Below, one piece after another: positions 1 to 9,512 of a stretch of 64,000 nt of DNA (position 1 is the first letter of the stretch; every line of letters starts with the position of its first letter). Source of the stretch: Akkermansia sp. GTDB taxonomy: Bacteria; Verrucomicrobiota; Verrucomicrobiia; Verrucomicrobiales; Akkermansiaceae. The position numbers and the translations under genes were made by a program. Location: positions 124,001-188,000 of the forward strand of contig NZ_JAJBTT010000001.1 in NCBI RefSeq assembly GCF_020860705.1, given 5' to 3'. The notes below the pieces were generated by a model, which was not told where the DNA came from, did no database searches, and saw nothing but the letters and a program-made list of their open reading frames with translations.

Positions 1-129
1 GATGGCACGGTCATTCTGGTAAAACGCCCCGGACTTGTCCCGGGTGAATTTTCCAAGCTCCTTGCCGAGAACCCTCGCCAAATCAGTGGCGACGCTCGGC
101 TTTTCTGCTATAATTAACGTTTTGGACAT
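1..129 (-). CDS. topB: Type IA DNA topoisomerase, N-terminus (partial)
   Basis: The gene runs off the left edge, so only the first 43 residues are visible. It starts with ATG at 127-129 and opens MSKTLIIAEKPSVA, the first strand and catalytic-Glu loop of the Toprim domain of type IA topoisomerases. The 'IIAEKPS' form is more typical of topoisomerase III (TopB) than of TopA, which usually opens with 'IVESPAKA'. These enzymes cut one DNA strand through a tyrosine and decatenate or relax DNA. The active tyrosine and any zinc fingers lie outside the window. The family call is firm; the TopB versus TopB-like choice is less so. Confidence 0.8.
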   Translation of the reverse strand, partial: MSKTLIIAEKPSVATDLARVLGKELGKFTRDKSGAFYQNDRAI

Positions 130-371
130 ATGGGCGGCTCGGAAAAATAAAAGTGGTAAACAGTGGAGGCAGCACAGCCCGCATTGGCGGCGCGTTGCAT
201 TTGGAAGTGAATTCCTACTCCCCTACCCCCCATGCCTGTCAATAACCAATTATGTATTTACGGGAAAAGCGCCCTTTTTATGTCAGAATAATGAATTTCC
301 CGTCCTCCATTTTGCGGAAAAGCCGCGTTGCCTCCTTGCCAGCCGCATTCCGCCGTGCTATTCGTGGGACG

Positions 372-806
372 ATGAAAACGAGCCTTCCTTCCATCCTGCT
401 TCCCGCCTGCCTTGCGCTGCTGGCAGCCTGTTCCCCCACGCCGTCCGACCGGATCGCCAAGAACATGCCGGCCTATGAACAGCTGCCGAAGGAACACCAG
501 GTGAAAGTGGCGCGCGGAGAGCTGGAAAAAGGCATGTCCCCCATGGCCGTCCTGCTGGCGTGGGGAGAACCGGAACAGAAGATGGTAGGCAGGATGGACG
601 GTAAAAATACGGAACGGTGGCTTTACACGCGCAGCGGCACGGGCTGGTCCGTAGGCCTGGGCGGCGGCGGATTCCGCGGCAGGGATGCCGGCATAGGCAC
701 CGGGATCGGCGTTACGATGCCCATGGGCAGCCGCCCTCCCGTTTCCTATAATGTCCTGTTTGAAAACGGAAAAGTAGTCAGCTGGGAAGCCGTAAACGGC
801 TTTTAA
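372..806 (+). CDS. Exported lipoprotein, Gly-rich
   Basis: A 144-residue protein starting at ATG 372, chosen because it puts a lipoprotein signal (short basic start, hydrophobic stretch, lipobox LLAAC with Cys20) right at the N-terminus; the open frame reaches back to 252 without a sensible signal. Residues about 55-80 read 'G-x-GEPEQ...W.Y', a pattern resembling the SmpA/BamE-like fold, followed by a glycine-rich run (VGLGGGGFRGRDAGIG). The BamE-like reading is inference from that short pattern only. The gene stands alone, divergent from the topoisomerase and convergent with the CobA-HemD gene. Confidence 0.7.
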   Translation: MKTSLPSILLPACLALLAACSPTPSDRIAKNMPAYEQLPKEHQVKVARGELEKGMSPMAVLLAWGEPEQKMVGRMDGKNTERWLYTRSGTGWSVGLGGGGFRGRDAGIGTGIGVTMPMGSRPPVSYNVLFENGKVVSWEAVNGF

Positions 807-880
807 GCCGGTTCCGCAACCTCGTTTGTCCTGCATCCGCCCGGATCTAGTCCTTAACCCGGGCAAATTCATTGGGGTCT

Positions 881-2401
881 TTACTTTCCGCAGGCTTTGA
901 CGATGGCTTCCACCAGTCCGTTGATGTCGTGCGTTTTCGCCGTGATCGCAGGCGCATGGCCCAGCTCCTTGAGGGTCGCCGTAGTCACGGGTCCGATGCT
1001 GGCGGCCTTGCAGCCGTCCGGCCACGGAAGCCCCAGCTTGAAGAAGTTCTCCGCCGTGGAGGAGCTGGTGAACGTTACAATATCCGCCCCCTGCTCCCGG
1101 AAAACGGCCTGTGCTCCCGTTACGTCTTCCGTCTCCGCTTCCGTCTTGTAGGCAATGCATTCATCCACAATCGCCCCCAGAGCGGTCAGGCCATCGTAAA
1201 TCACACGGCGCGCTTCTTCTCCGCGCACCCACAGGAACGTGCTGTGCTCAATGGTGCCGATTTCTTCACGGGCATCCTTGAATGCCTTGACAAGCCCTTC
1301 CGCCACAAATTTTTTAGGCATGATATCCACGGCCAGCCCGTATTCCCGGAGTTTCGCCTCCGTCCCTGGGCCAATAGCGGCAATCCTGGCCCCCCCAATG
1401 CTCCGGATGTCCTGGTACACGGCAAAGAACGCCTGGAAGAAGCGTTCCACCCCGTTGGGGCTGGAAAACACCAGCCAGTCGTACGTGTGGGCATGCACCA
1501 CGCCTTCTGCAAATTCCCGCCTGTTGGTGGGGGGAGCAATGCGGATGGTGGGTATTTCCAACACCTCCGCACCCAGTCGGCGCAGACGCTCACTCAATTC
1601 CCCGGCCTGGGAACGGGTGCGTGTCACGACGATGCGCCTTCCGAACAGGGGCAATTTTTCAAACCAGTCCAAATGCTCCCGTTCCCTCACCACATCCCCG
1701 ATCACCACAACCGCGGGTGCGCCCAGTCCGGCTTGCCGGACTTTGGCCGGCAGCGTCTTCACCGTGCCCGTGACCGTTCTCTGAATGCCCGTGGTGGCCC
1801 ACTGGACAGCGGCGGCAGGCGTGGACGGCTCCTGGCCGTACCCGATCAGGGCTTCGCACACTTCCGCCAGCTTCTGCATCCCCATCAGCATGACCTTGGT
1901 GCCCTGCGCTGCCGCAATTCCTTTCAGATCCAGGGTAGATTCCTTCTTGTTGACGTCCTCATGGCCCGTGAACACGGTAAACTGCGTGCAATGCTTGCGG
2001 TGCGTCACCGGAATACCCGCATAGGCCGGCCCCGCAATGGCGGAAGTAATGCCCGGAATGACTTCAAACGGCACCCCTGCTTCATGCAAGGCATCCGCTT
2101 CCTCTCCGCCGCGTCCGAAGACGTAGGGATCGCCCCCTTTCAGGCGCACCACCCTTTTACCGGAACTGCCCAGCCTGACCAGCAGGGCATTGATTTCCTC
2201 CTGCGGCAGGGCGTGGCGGGAAGCCCGCTTGCCTACAAAAATCCTTTCACACGCGGCAGGAGCCCAGTTCAGCATTTCCGCGGAACTCAGCGCATCATAT
2301 ACCAGCACTTCCGCTGTTTCCACCAGCTTCCGGCCGCGGACAGTCATCAGGCCGGGGTCTCCGGGACCCGCTCCAAGCAAATAAACAATACCCTGTTGCA
2401 T
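881..2401 (-). CDS. cobA/hemD: Uroporphyrinogen-III methyltransferase / uroporphyrinogen-III synthase fusion
   Basis: A two-enzyme tetrapyrrole protein of 506 residues. The N-terminal half (about 1-245) is a SAM-dependent uroporphyrinogen-III C-methyltransferase: GAGPGDPGLMTVRG at the start, GGDPYVFGRGGEE, and PGITSAIAGPAYAGIP. The C-terminal half (about 255-506) is uroporphyrinogen-III synthase: it opens RRIVVTRTRSQAGELS and carries the late SIGPVTTATLKELG motif. HemD makes uroporphyrinogen III, and the CobA part diverts it to precorrin-2 for siroheme or corrin. The start at 2401 (MQQGIVYLLG) matches the family. An in-frame ATG at 2419, close behind AGAGGG, is possible, and the frame stays open to 2500. 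No other heme genes are adjacent. Confidence 0.93.
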   Translation of the reverse strand: MQQGIVYLLGAGPGDPGLMTVRGRKLVETAEVLVYDALSSAEMLNWAPAACERIFVGKRASRHALPQEEINALLVRLGSSGKRVVRLKGGDPYVFGRGGEEADALHEAGVPFEVIPGITSAIAGPAYAGIPVTHRKHCTQFTVFTGHEDVNKKESTLDLKGIAAAQGTKVMLMGMQKLAEVCEALIGYGQEPSTPAAAVQWATTGIQRTVTGTVKTLPAKVRQAGLGAPAVVVIGDVVREREHLDWFEKLPLFGRRIVVTRTRSQAGELSERLRRLGAEVLEIPTIRIAPPTNRREFAEGVVHAHTYDWLVFSSPNGVERFFQAFFAVYQDIRSIGGARIAAIGPGTEAKLREYGLAVDIMPKKFVAEGLVKAFKDAREEIGTIEHSTFLWVRGEEARRVIYDGLTALGAIVDECIAYKTEAETEDVTGAQAVFREQGADIVTFTSSSTAENFFKLGLPWPDGCKAASIGPVTTATLKELGHAPAITAKTHDINGLVEAIVKACGK

Positions 2402-2541
2402 GCTGTCATTCAACTCCATTACCCTCTTGTTGGCGACAACAAACCCCGCCATGCCCGGATTCATTACATTGATGGCTGAATTGTCACAGGGAAGGCGCAA
2501 AAGCTTCTTGTTTGTTGAATAAATACAATTATTGCGTACTT

Positions 2542-3000
2542 ATGCATATTTCACGTATCCTTACAGCCACTCTTGCCGCCGCATTCACCCTGCCGGCTCT
2601 GGCGGACATTCCGGCCTCCCGCGTTCCAGCCCCCGTGAAGGAGCAGGTGCAGAAGCAGTATCCGAACGCAGGCGCCATCGAATGGGATTTCGACAACGAT
2701 GAAGACATCTACGAGGCGGAATTCCACCTCAACGGCCTGGAATACGAAGTAAAGCTTTATCCTGACGGCACCATCTGCATGGCCAAGGCGGACATCTCCC
2801 TTCAGAATCTTCCCGCCCCCGTTACGGCGGCTATCGCCCGCAATTTCCCGGGGTATGCTCCCCGCCGGGCCAAGCAGATGACCGTCCGGGGCACCCTGAA
2901 GTACCGGGTGGACTGCCGATCCGAGTCCGCCGCCATCCGTAAACTGGAACTTTACTATGCCCCGGATGGCAAGCTCCTTTCCAGGAAAGCGGACGATTGA
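2542..3000 (+). CDS. Exported PepSY-like protein
   Basis: A 152-residue protein with a clear Sec signal peptide (MHISRILTATLAAAFTLPALA, cleavage after ALA). The mature part has two similar halves: 'VPAPVKEQVQKQYPNAG...EWD...YEAEFHLNGLEYEVKLYPDGT' then 'LPAPVTAAIARNFPGYAPRRAKQ...YRVDC...KLELYYAPDGKLL'. This doubled pattern is typical of the PepSY-like (beta-lactamase-inhibitor-like) family of periplasmic proteins, whose role is mostly unknown. ATG 2542 is chosen over 2512 because it starts the signal peptide. It reads divergently from the CobA-HemD gene. Confidence 0.75.
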   Translation: MHISRILTATLAAAFTLPALADIPASRVPAPVKEQVQKQYPNAGAIEWDFDNDEDIYEAEFHLNGLEYEVKLYPDGTICMAKADISLQNLPAPVTAAIARNFPGYAPRRAKQMTVRGTLKYRVDCRSESAAIRKLELYYAPDGKLLSRKADD

Positions 3001-3115
3001 ATTTGCCGTTCTTCAGCATGTTTCCGTATGACAGAAGCCGGGGACCAATCTTCCGGAGACTGACACGGCGCCTGCTGGATTCAACAAAGCCTTATGATAT
3101 AAGGTCTAATTTGCA

Positions 3116-3874
3116 ATGATTGAGTTATTCAATATCGACCTCCTTTCCTATTACACCCAGACGGCGGAAACCGCCCCGCAGCATTCCTATACTATTTACT
3201 GGATGATTCTGCTGGGTTCCATGCTTCTGAGCTGGCTGGTCAGCGCACGGATGAAAAGCCGCTTCAGCGAATATTCCCAGATTCCCATTCCGGTGACCGG
3301 GCGGGAAGTGGCGGAACAGATGCTGAAGGACAACCACATTACGGACGTGAAGGTGATTTCCACGCCCGGCCACCTGACGGACCACTACAATCCCGCGAAC
3401 AAGACCGTTAATCTGAGCGAGTCCGTTTACAATTCCAACAGCATCGCTGCCGCGGCCGTGGCGGCCCATGAAGTGGGGCATGCCGTGCAGCACGCCCAGG
3501 CCTACCACTGGCTGGGGCTGCGGTCCGCGCTGGTTCCCATCGTCCAGTTTTCCTCCAACCTGGTGAGCATCGTGCTGATTCTCGGCATTATCCTGCTGGC
3601 CATGGGCGGTTCCCCGTGGGTGCTGGGGCTGGGCATCGGCCTGTTTGCCATGACCACCATTTTCGCCTTCATCACGCTTCCGGTGGAGTTTGACGCTTCC
3701 GCCAGGGCCTTGAAATGGCTGGACCGTTCCCACTTGATGAACTACTTCGACCACGGCAAGGCCAAGAGCGCCCTGTTCTGGGCAGCCATGACCTACGTGG
3801 TGGGTGCGCTTTCCTCCCTCGCCATGCTGCTGTACTACGTGTTTATCTTCATGAATGCGCGCGGCAGGCAATGA
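3116..3874 (+). CDS. YugP-type membrane zinc metalloprotease
   Basis: A 252-residue membrane protein of the YugP (neutral zinc metallopeptidase) family, near the usual family length. It has a transmembrane helix at about 27-43, the zinc-binding HEVGH motif at residues 118-122 within an Ala-rich helix, and further hydrophobic helices at about 137-185 and near the C-terminus. The conserved stretch STPGHLTDHYNPANKTVNLS precedes the active site, as in the family. It likely cleaves membrane or periplasm-facing substrates; none is known from this sequence. It stands alone. A CCTTAT-GAT-ATAAGG inverted repeat sits just upstream at 3090-3104 and contains a TATGAT that could be a -10 box. Confidence 0.88.
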   Translation: MIELFNIDLLSYYTQTAETAPQHSYTIYWMILLGSMLLSWLVSARMKSRFSEYSQIPIPVTGREVAEQMLKDNHITDVKVISTPGHLTDHYNPANKTVNLSESVYNSNSIAAAAVAAHEVGHAVQHAQAYHWLGLRSALVPIVQFSSNLVSIVLILGIILLAMGGSPWVLGLGIGLFAMTTIFAFITLPVEFDASARALKWLDRSHLMNYFDHGKAKSALFWAAMTYVVGALSSLAMLLYYVFIFMNARGRQ

Positions 3875-4136
3875 TGCGTTGTCCGGCCCTCATGAAATGA
3901 CAGGTACACGGGACGGGACGGAGAAAGGAGCCGCCTCCAACTCCGCAGCGGCGGCCTACCCTTTTTCCCGCCTCCATTGCGTAAAACGGGAGACCCTGCC
4001 TACGGACTCCCTTTCTTGAACGTCCTTTAACGCATCAGGCGCGGGCTACGGCCCCACGGGGATTTCCGCCTCCCCGCGCCTTTGCCCCCAACGCTACAGC
4101 AGCGATTCCAGACGCCTCCCCGGCAACCTCCCTGCC

Positions 4137-7100
4137 TTATGCCTCTTCCGGATGCTCCTGTTTCCTCTTTCCGGCCGTCAGGCGGAAGAAGAGGGGAACC
4201 AGGAAGATCGCCAGCAGCGTAGCCGTAATAATGCCGCCCAGCACCCCCGTGCCTACGGCGCGCTGCGCGCCTGCCGCCGCCCCATGGGCCAGAGCGAGCG
4301 GAACGACGCCCGCCCCGAATGCCAGGGAAGTCATCAGAATAGGCCTGAGCCGCAATTTGGCGGCGGCGACGGCCGCCTCCATCACGCCCATGCCTTCCCG
4401 GTAGAATTCCTTGGCCACTTCCACAATCAGAATGGCATTTTTGGCGGAAAGGCCGATCGTCGTAATCAGGCCCACCTTGAAGTAGATGTCATTGGGCATG
4501 TCGCGCAGGAAAACGGCCAGCAGGGCTCCGAGAAGGCCCAGAGGCACCACCAGAATCACCGCCAGGGGAATGGACCAGCTTTCATACAGGGCCGCCAGCA
4601 CCAGGAAGACGATCAGGATGGACAGGGCGAACAGAAGGGTGGCCTGGGAACCGGCCAGCTGTTCTTCATAGGACTGCCCCGTCCATTCAAATCCCACTCC
4701 CTGCGGCAGAGTGGCGGTAATCTGTTCCAGGGCTTTCATGGCGTCCCCGCTGCTTTTGCCGGGAGCGGAGGAACCGTTGATAGTGAAGGAGGGATAATTG
4801 TTGTAGCGCGTGAGCTGGGGAGGACCCGCCGTCCAGTCCAGCCTGACGAAGGAAGACAGGGGCAGGAGCTTCCCCCGGTCATTGCGGACATGCAGGTCTT
4901 CAATGTCATTGCCGTTCAGGCGGCTTTTCCCATCCGCCTGCACGATGATACGGCGCACCTGGCTGTTATGCATGAAGTCCCCTACGTAGCTGGACCCGAA
5001 CATGACGGCCAGCGAGTTGCTGATTTCCGTGATGGGCACTCCCATGGAGAAGGCTTTCTCCCGGTCAATGGAAACGTGCAGCCGCGGCGTGTCCGCCTGG
5101 CCGGAGAAGTAAACGCCCATCAGGTTGGGGTCCGCATTGGCGCGGGCCAGAAGCTCGTCCCGGGCTTCCACCAGACGGTCATATCCCAGGCCTCCCTTGT
5201 CCTGGAGCCTGAAGTCGAATCCGGACGTACTGCCCAGCTCCGGCAGGGACGGCATATTCAACGCCATGACCATCATCTGATGGTCTCCCGCAAAGCGGGC
5301 GTTGACGCGGTCAATGATTTCCTGGGCGGAGTTGCCGCCTGCGGCGCGCTCCTCCCAGTTTTTCAACCCGACGAACAGCATCGCCATGTTGGTGCCGGAA
5401 CCCATGAGACTGAACCCGCCCACGGAGTAGGCGTATTCCACGGGTTCATGCTGCATCAGGTAGTCCTCCACCTCCTTCAGCCGGGTGCTGGTTTCCTCCT
5501 GCAGAGTTCCGGCCGGGAGAGAAACCATCGCCATGAAGTTGCCCTGGTCTTCTTCCGGAAGGAAGGAGGTGGGCAGCGTGAGGTACAGGTAGCCGGCCCC
5601 CGCTATGATGAGCGCATACAGAAACAGGGAGCGCACGGGACGGCGGATGATTCCGGAGACGGCACTGCCATACCGGTCCGTGGACCGGTGAATCGTCCTG
5701 TTGAACCATCCGAAGAACCCTTTTTTCTCCTGGTGCTCCACGGAGGAGGGTTTCAGCATGGCGGCGCACAACGCCGGAGTCAGGGAAAGAGCCAGAAACG
5801 CGGAGAAGGAGATGGAAACAATGAGCGTCACGGCAAACTGCCGATAAATGTTCCCCACTGCCCCGCTGAAGAAGGCCATGGGAATGAAAACCGCCACCAA
5901 AACGGCGGTGATGCCCACAATGGCGCTTCCGATCTGCTTCATAGCTTTCATCGTGGCGCGCCGGGCGTCCAGCCCTTCCTCCATCATGATGCGTTCCACG
6001 TTTTCCACCACCACAATGGCGTCATCCACCAGAATGCCGATGCTGAGCACCATGGCGAACATGGTGAGCATGTTGATGGAAAACCCGGAAAGCCACATTA
6101 CTGCAAAGGTCCCCAGCAGGGCCACGGGGACGACAAGCGTGGGAATCAGGGTGGCCCGGAAGTTCTGAAGGAACAGAAACATGACCAGGAATACCAGCAG
6201 AATGGCTTCCACCAGGGTCGATATGACCTTCTGGATGGAGATTTCCACGAAATGAGTGGTTTCATACGGGATCTGGTAGGAGACTCCGGCAGGGAAGTCC
6301 CTGGCCAGTTCATCCATCTTGGCCTTGAGCAGCCTCATGGTTTCCACGGCGTTGGACCCCGGAGCCATCTTGATGGCCATGCCGGTGGCGGTCTGCCCGT
6401 TGCAGCGTGAGAAGAACGCATAACTGTTGGAACCAAGCTCCACCCGCGCCACGTCCCCCAGTTTCACGGAGGAACCGTCTGAAAGCGTCCTCAGGGCGAT
6501 GGAAGCGAATTCCTCGGGCGTGCGGAAGGCTTCCTCCGCCACCACGCTGGCATTGATGGGGGCGGATTCGGAAACGGCCGCTCCGCCAATGTCGCCAATG
6601 ATGATGCGCTCGCTCTGGGCGGCCACGGCATTCACGATGTCCGTGGGCGTCAGTCCCAGGGCTTCCAGCTTTTCCGGATCAGGCCAGATGCGCATGGACG
6701 TTTCAGCGCCGAACAGTTCCACGCGCCCGACACCCTTCACTCGTTTCAGTTCCGGGATGATGCGGGCGGAAGCCAGTTCCCCCAGTTCCATATCATTCAG
6801 GCTCCCCGTGGAGGAAAGGGAAATCAGCGCCTGAATGTTGTTGGAGGATTTTTCCACAAACACGCCTTCCCTGCGTACGGATTCCGGCAGACGGGATTCC
6901 ACGGTTTTCAGCCTGTTCTGGACTTCCACGGCGGCAATGTCCGGGTCCGTGCCCTGCTTGAAGGTGACGGCAATTTCCACCATGCCGTTGGAACTGCTGG
7001 TGGCGGACATGTACAGCAGGCCGGGCGCGCCGTTGATTTCCTTTTCAATAACGGCCGTGACGGCTTCTTCCGTATCCAGGGCGGAAGCTCCCGGATACGT

Positions 7101-7241
7101 GGTGCGGAGGGTAATGACCGGAGGCGCAATGTCCGGGTACTGGGCAATGGGCAGGCTGGGAATAGCCAGCAGCCCGATCAGGGAAATCAGGAGGGCGACT
7201 ACCCATGCAAAAATGGGGCGGCGTATGAAGAAATCAGGCAT
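4137..7241 (-). CDS. RND efflux pump inner-membrane transporter (HAE1 family, AcrB/MexB-like)
   Basis: A 1034-residue proton-driven multidrug exporter, full length for the hydrophobe/amphiphile efflux-1 family. It opens MPDFFIRRPIFAWVVALLI, the standard AcrB-type start. It carries the two large periplasmic loops and the fourth-helix motif GILVDDAIVVVENVERIM with the paired Asp residues of the proton relay. The second half repeats the layout (GLSAKNAILIVEVAKE). It follows the adaptor gene by 6 nt, so the two are one operon. No TolC-type outer-membrane channel lies next to it, so the pump must borrow one encoded elsewhere. The substrate cannot be read from the sequence. Confidence 0.96.
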   Translation of the reverse strand: MPDFFIRRPIFAWVVALLISLIGLLAIPSLPIAQYPDIAPPVITLRTTYPGASALDTEEAVTAVIEKEINGAPGLLYMSATSSSNGMVEIAVTFKQGTDPDIAAVEVQNRLKTVESRLPESVRREGVFVEKSSNNIQALISLSSTGSLNDMELGELASARIIPELKRVKGVGRVELFGAETSMRIWPDPEKLEALGLTPTDIVNAVAAQSERIIIGDIGGAAVSESAPINASVVAEEAFRTPEEFASIALRTLSDGSSVKLGDVARVELGSNSYAFFSRCNGQTATGMAIKMAPGSNAVETMRLLKAKMDELARDFPAGVSYQIPYETTHFVEISIQKVISTLVEAILLVFLVMFLFLQNFRATLIPTLVVPVALLGTFAVMWLSGFSINMLTMFAMVLSIGILVDDAIVVVENVERIMMEEGLDARRATMKAMKQIGSAIVGITAVLVAVFIPMAFFSGAVGNIYRQFAVTLIVSISFSAFLALSLTPALCAAMLKPSSVEHQEKKGFFGWFNRTIHRSTDRYGSAVSGIIRRPVRSLFLYALIIAGAGYLYLTLPTSFLPEEDQGNFMAMVSLPAGTLQEETSTRLKEVEDYLMQHEPVEYAYSVGGFSLMGSGTNMAMLFVGLKNWEERAAGGNSAQEIIDRVNARFAGDHQMMVMALNMPSLPELGSTSGFDFRLQDKGGLGYDRLVEARDELLARANADPNLMGVYFSGQADTPRLHVSIDREKAFSMGVPITEISNSLAVMFGSSYVGDFMHNSQVRRIIVQADGKSRLNGNDIEDLHVRNDRGKLLPLSSFVRLDWTAGPPQLTRYNNYPSFTINGSSAPGKSSGDAMKALEQITATLPQGVGFEWTGQSYEEQLAGSQATLLFALSILIVFLVLAALYESWSIPLAVILVVPLGLLGALLAVFLRDMPNDIYFKVGLITTIGLSAKNAILIVEVAKEFYREGMGVMEAAVAAAKLRLRPILMTSLAFGAGVVPLALAHGAAAGAQRAVGTGVLGGIITATLLAIFLVPLFFRLTAGKRKQEHPEEA

Positions 7242-7247
7242 GGAGGT

Positions 7248-8405
7248 TTATTGCTGGGCGTTGGATTGGGGCCGGGGACCGGCAGTGCGGACCTTCATTC
7301 CGGGCCTGAGGGACATGATGTGGCTGACGACCACCTTGTCTCCGTCCTTGAGACCTTCTGAAACCAGCCATTCCCGGCCATTCAGCGTGTCCGCCTTGAC
7401 GGGGCGCACTTCCAGCACGCCGTCCGGGCCTGCGACAAAAACGGAGGCTCCCTGCGCCGTCCGGATGACGGCGTCGCGGGGAATGGCGAATACGTTGCTC
7501 CGCATGGCCTTGTCAAACACCACGCGCACATAGGCGCCGGGAAGAAGCTCGGCATCAGGATTGGGGAACTGGGCTTTCATTTCAATGGTATCCGTATCAG
7601 GATCCACCGCCATATCGGAAAAAATGATCCTGCCGGGATGGGGATATTCCTCTCCATTGGAAAGCAGCAGGCGCACCTTGATCTCCTTAATGGGAACTCC
7701 CTTCCACAGCCCGGATACGACAGCCCGGCGCAGGCTGCTGTAATGGGAGGCCGGCTGGGAGAATCGGACGTAAATAGGGTCTATCTGCTCGATGGTAGTC
7801 AGATGGGTGAATTCATTCTGGTTGGCAAACGCCCCCTCCGTCACCAGCGCACGGCGCACCCGGCCGGAGATGGGCGCCTCCACCCTGGTGTATTCCAGAT
7901 TCAGGCGGGCCTGCTCCAGGGACGCGGCGGCAGCGGCATATTCCGCCCTGGCACGGTCTTCCTCCGCCTTGGCCTGCTTGTGCTCCCGCACGCTGACCGC
8001 TCCCTTGGCCACCAGGGAGGAATAACGCGCGGCCTTGTCCTCCGCATCCGCCAGTACCGCTTTGGCACGGGCCACCGCGGCCTGGCATTCATCCAGAACG
8101 GCCTGAAGAGGGGCCGGATCTATTTTGAAGAGAAGGTCGCCCGGCCGGACCGTCTGCCCTTCCTCATAACAGCGTTCCTGAATGATTCCCGTCACGCGGG
8201 CGCGCACTTCCGCCTGAAGGTAGGCCTCCATGCGGCCGGGAAGATTAGCGGTTACGGGAACCTGCGTGCTGTGCACCGTCAGAACGCTTACTTCCGGCAC
8301 CGTCTCTCCGGGAGAGCCGGCGCCCTGGGTTTCATCCTCCTGCCGGCACGAAGGCAGGAATGCCAAAAGAGCGGAGCAAAGGAAAAAAAGACAAGTTGTT
8401 TTCAT
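7248..8405 (-). CDS. RND efflux periplasmic adaptor lipoprotein
   Basis: A 385-residue membrane-fusion protein linking the RND pump to an outer-membrane channel. ATG 8405 is chosen because it gives a lipoprotein signal (LLAFLPSC lipobox); the frame is open to 8516 but the extra part looks like leader DNA. The mature protein shows the biotinyl/lipoyl-like halves (ARVTGIIQERCYEEGQTVRPGDLLFKID and RVEAPISGRVRRALVTEGAF) around an alpha-hairpin rich in Ala, Glu and Lys, then the beta-barrel and membrane-proximal domains. It is the first gene of the pump operon and is divergent from a MerR regulator, which suggests drug-induced expression. Confidence 0.94.
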   Translation of the reverse strand: MKTTCLFFLCSALLAFLPSCRQEDETQGAGSPGETVPEVSVLTVHSTQVPVTANLPGRMEAYLQAEVRARVTGIIQERCYEEGQTVRPGDLLFKIDPAPLQAVLDECQAAVARAKAVLADAEDKAARYSSLVAKGAVSVREHKQAKAEEDRARAEYAAAAASLEQARLNLEYTRVEAPISGRVRRALVTEGAFANQNEFTHLTTIEQIDPIYVRFSQPASHYSSLRRAVVSGLWKGVPIKEIKVRLLLSNGEEYPHPGRIIFSDMAVDPDTDTIEMKAQFPNPDAELLPGAYVRVVFDKAMRSNVFAIPRDAVIRTAQGASVFVAGPDGVLEVRPVKADTLNGREWLVSEGLKDGDKVVVSHIMSLRPGMKVRTAGPRPQSNAQQ

Positions 8406-8485
8406 GAATAATAACGTTGTAGAAGACCGCAAAAGACCCCGGAACCACGCTTCCGCCAAGACCGGGGATTTTTCAATTGTCATAT

Positions 8486-8516
8486 GGTGTAAAGTATCCC
8501 ATAATGGGAGAGTCAA
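8486..8516 (-). promoter_or_regulatory. MerR-type promoter and operator of the RND operon
   Basis: On the minus strand TTGACT (8511-8516) is a good -35 box. It is followed at once by a perfect 13-bp inverted repeat, TCCCAT-T-ATGGGA (8497-8509), and then by TACTTTACACC, where a poor -10 lies about 17-19 bp from the -35. A dyad inside an overlong spacer is how MerR-family activators work: they twist the DNA to align the boxes. The divergent MerR gene is the obvious ligand. The exact -10 is uncertain. Confidence 0.65.
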
Positions 8517-8699
8517 GAGGTAATGAAAGAATTAAGCGGAGCGGCTTTTTATCATTTGTTGTAAGTTATTGTCAGCAAAAACTAAATGAAAGACGCAGAG
8601 ATTTCGTCTTCATGAAGATTTCTCTTGCAGGCGCCAGCCGTCTTTGCCGGGAAGCCCGCCCGGAAAGAAAAATCAGTCCCCCCGCCCATTGCAACCAGG

Positions 8700-9512
8700 A
8701 TGGACAAGCAGAATTTACTCACCATCGGCAGCCTGTCCAGGCAGACAGGCGTACATATCAAATCCCTGCGGTATTATGAACAGCTCGGGATCCTGAGCCC
8801 CGCCCATACGGATCCGGATACCGGATACCGTTACTACACCCTTTCCCAGATTCCCGTGGTGGACGCCATCCGCGCGTGCATCTTCCTGGACATTCCCCTG
8901 AAGGAATTCACCACCTTTCTGACCAAGGACCAGAAGAGAATCCATTACAAGAAGCTGATTTCCCACGGTACCATGCTGGCTCACCAGAAGATCAGGGAGA
9001 TTCAGGAAAAACTGCATCTGCTGGAAAAATTCCAGAAACAGATGGACCGGATGGAAGGCCTCCGGCACCATGAGGGGCAGACCGTCCACCAATTGCCGGA
9101 AAAATACTGCTGGGCGGTTCCCTATTCCGGGAAACAGCACAGTACGGATTATAATATTCTCATTACCAGCATGTTCGACGACATCAACCACAACGGGCTG
9201 CGGCTGGGCGCGGAAGCCGGCCTCCTTTCCTTCCACCGGGGAACCGGAACGGAACAGTTCCTGTATGTGGAGGTGGAAGCGACAAAAAGAGACGCCCGGA
9301 AGCTGAAGGAAATCATGCGCCTGCCTGCCGCCTCTTTCCTCTGCGCTATCAGGCGGGAAAGCGGTATCGGGGAAGCCCCCTTCGTCTTTTCGGAACTGTT
9401 CGCGCAGGAATATGATAAAATTATCATGGAAACGGAATTGTTTTCCGGAGATTACGATGTTGCGCATCCGCAATTCGAACTGAGATGCTCCCTGCCGCCC
9501 GGAGAGAAATAA
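8700..9512 (+). CDS. MerR-family transcriptional regulator with ligand-binding domain
   Basis: A 270-residue regulator. Residues 1-75 are a MerR winged helix (LLTIGSLSRQTGVHIKSLRYYEQLGILSP, then the 'DPDTGYRYYTLSQI' wing). Next comes a coiled-coil dimer helix (about 85-125). The C-terminal part of about 140 residues resembles the GyrI-like/BmrR-type drug-sensing domains. ATG 8700 is chosen because the HTH then starts within ten residues; the frame extends to 8625. It is divergent from the RND operon across an intergenic region of about 294 bp that holds a dyad promoter, so it probably senses a pump substrate and activates the pump. Ligand specificity is unknown. Confidence 0.9.
   Translation: MDKQNLLTIGSLSRQTGVHIKSLRYYEQLGILSPAHTDPDTGYRYYTLSQIPVVDAIRACIFLDIPLKEFTTFLTKDQKRIHYKKLISHGTMLAHQKIREIQEKLHLLEKFQKQMDRMEGLRHHEGQTVHQLPEKYCWAVPYSGKQHSTDYNILITSMFDDINHNGLRLGAEAGLLSFHRGTGTEQFLYVEVEATKRDARKLKEIMRLPAASFLCAIRRESGIGEAPFVFSELFAQEYDKIIMETELFSGDYDVAHPQFELRCSLPPGEK

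Noticed and set aside
872..2479. Plus-strand open frame opposite the CobA-HemD gene
   Set aside because: Antisense to a clear two-domain enzyme; no recognisable protein pattern.
3090..3104. CCTTAT-GAT-ATAAGG inverted repeat before the YugP gene
   Set aside because: Short and AT-rich, and it includes a plausible -10 box; it may be chance, so it is only noted with the gene.
4152..6410. Long plus-strand open frame opposite the RND transporter
   Set aside because: It is antisense to a gene with full-length family match, and its His/Gln/Gly-rich composition is typical of a shadow frame.
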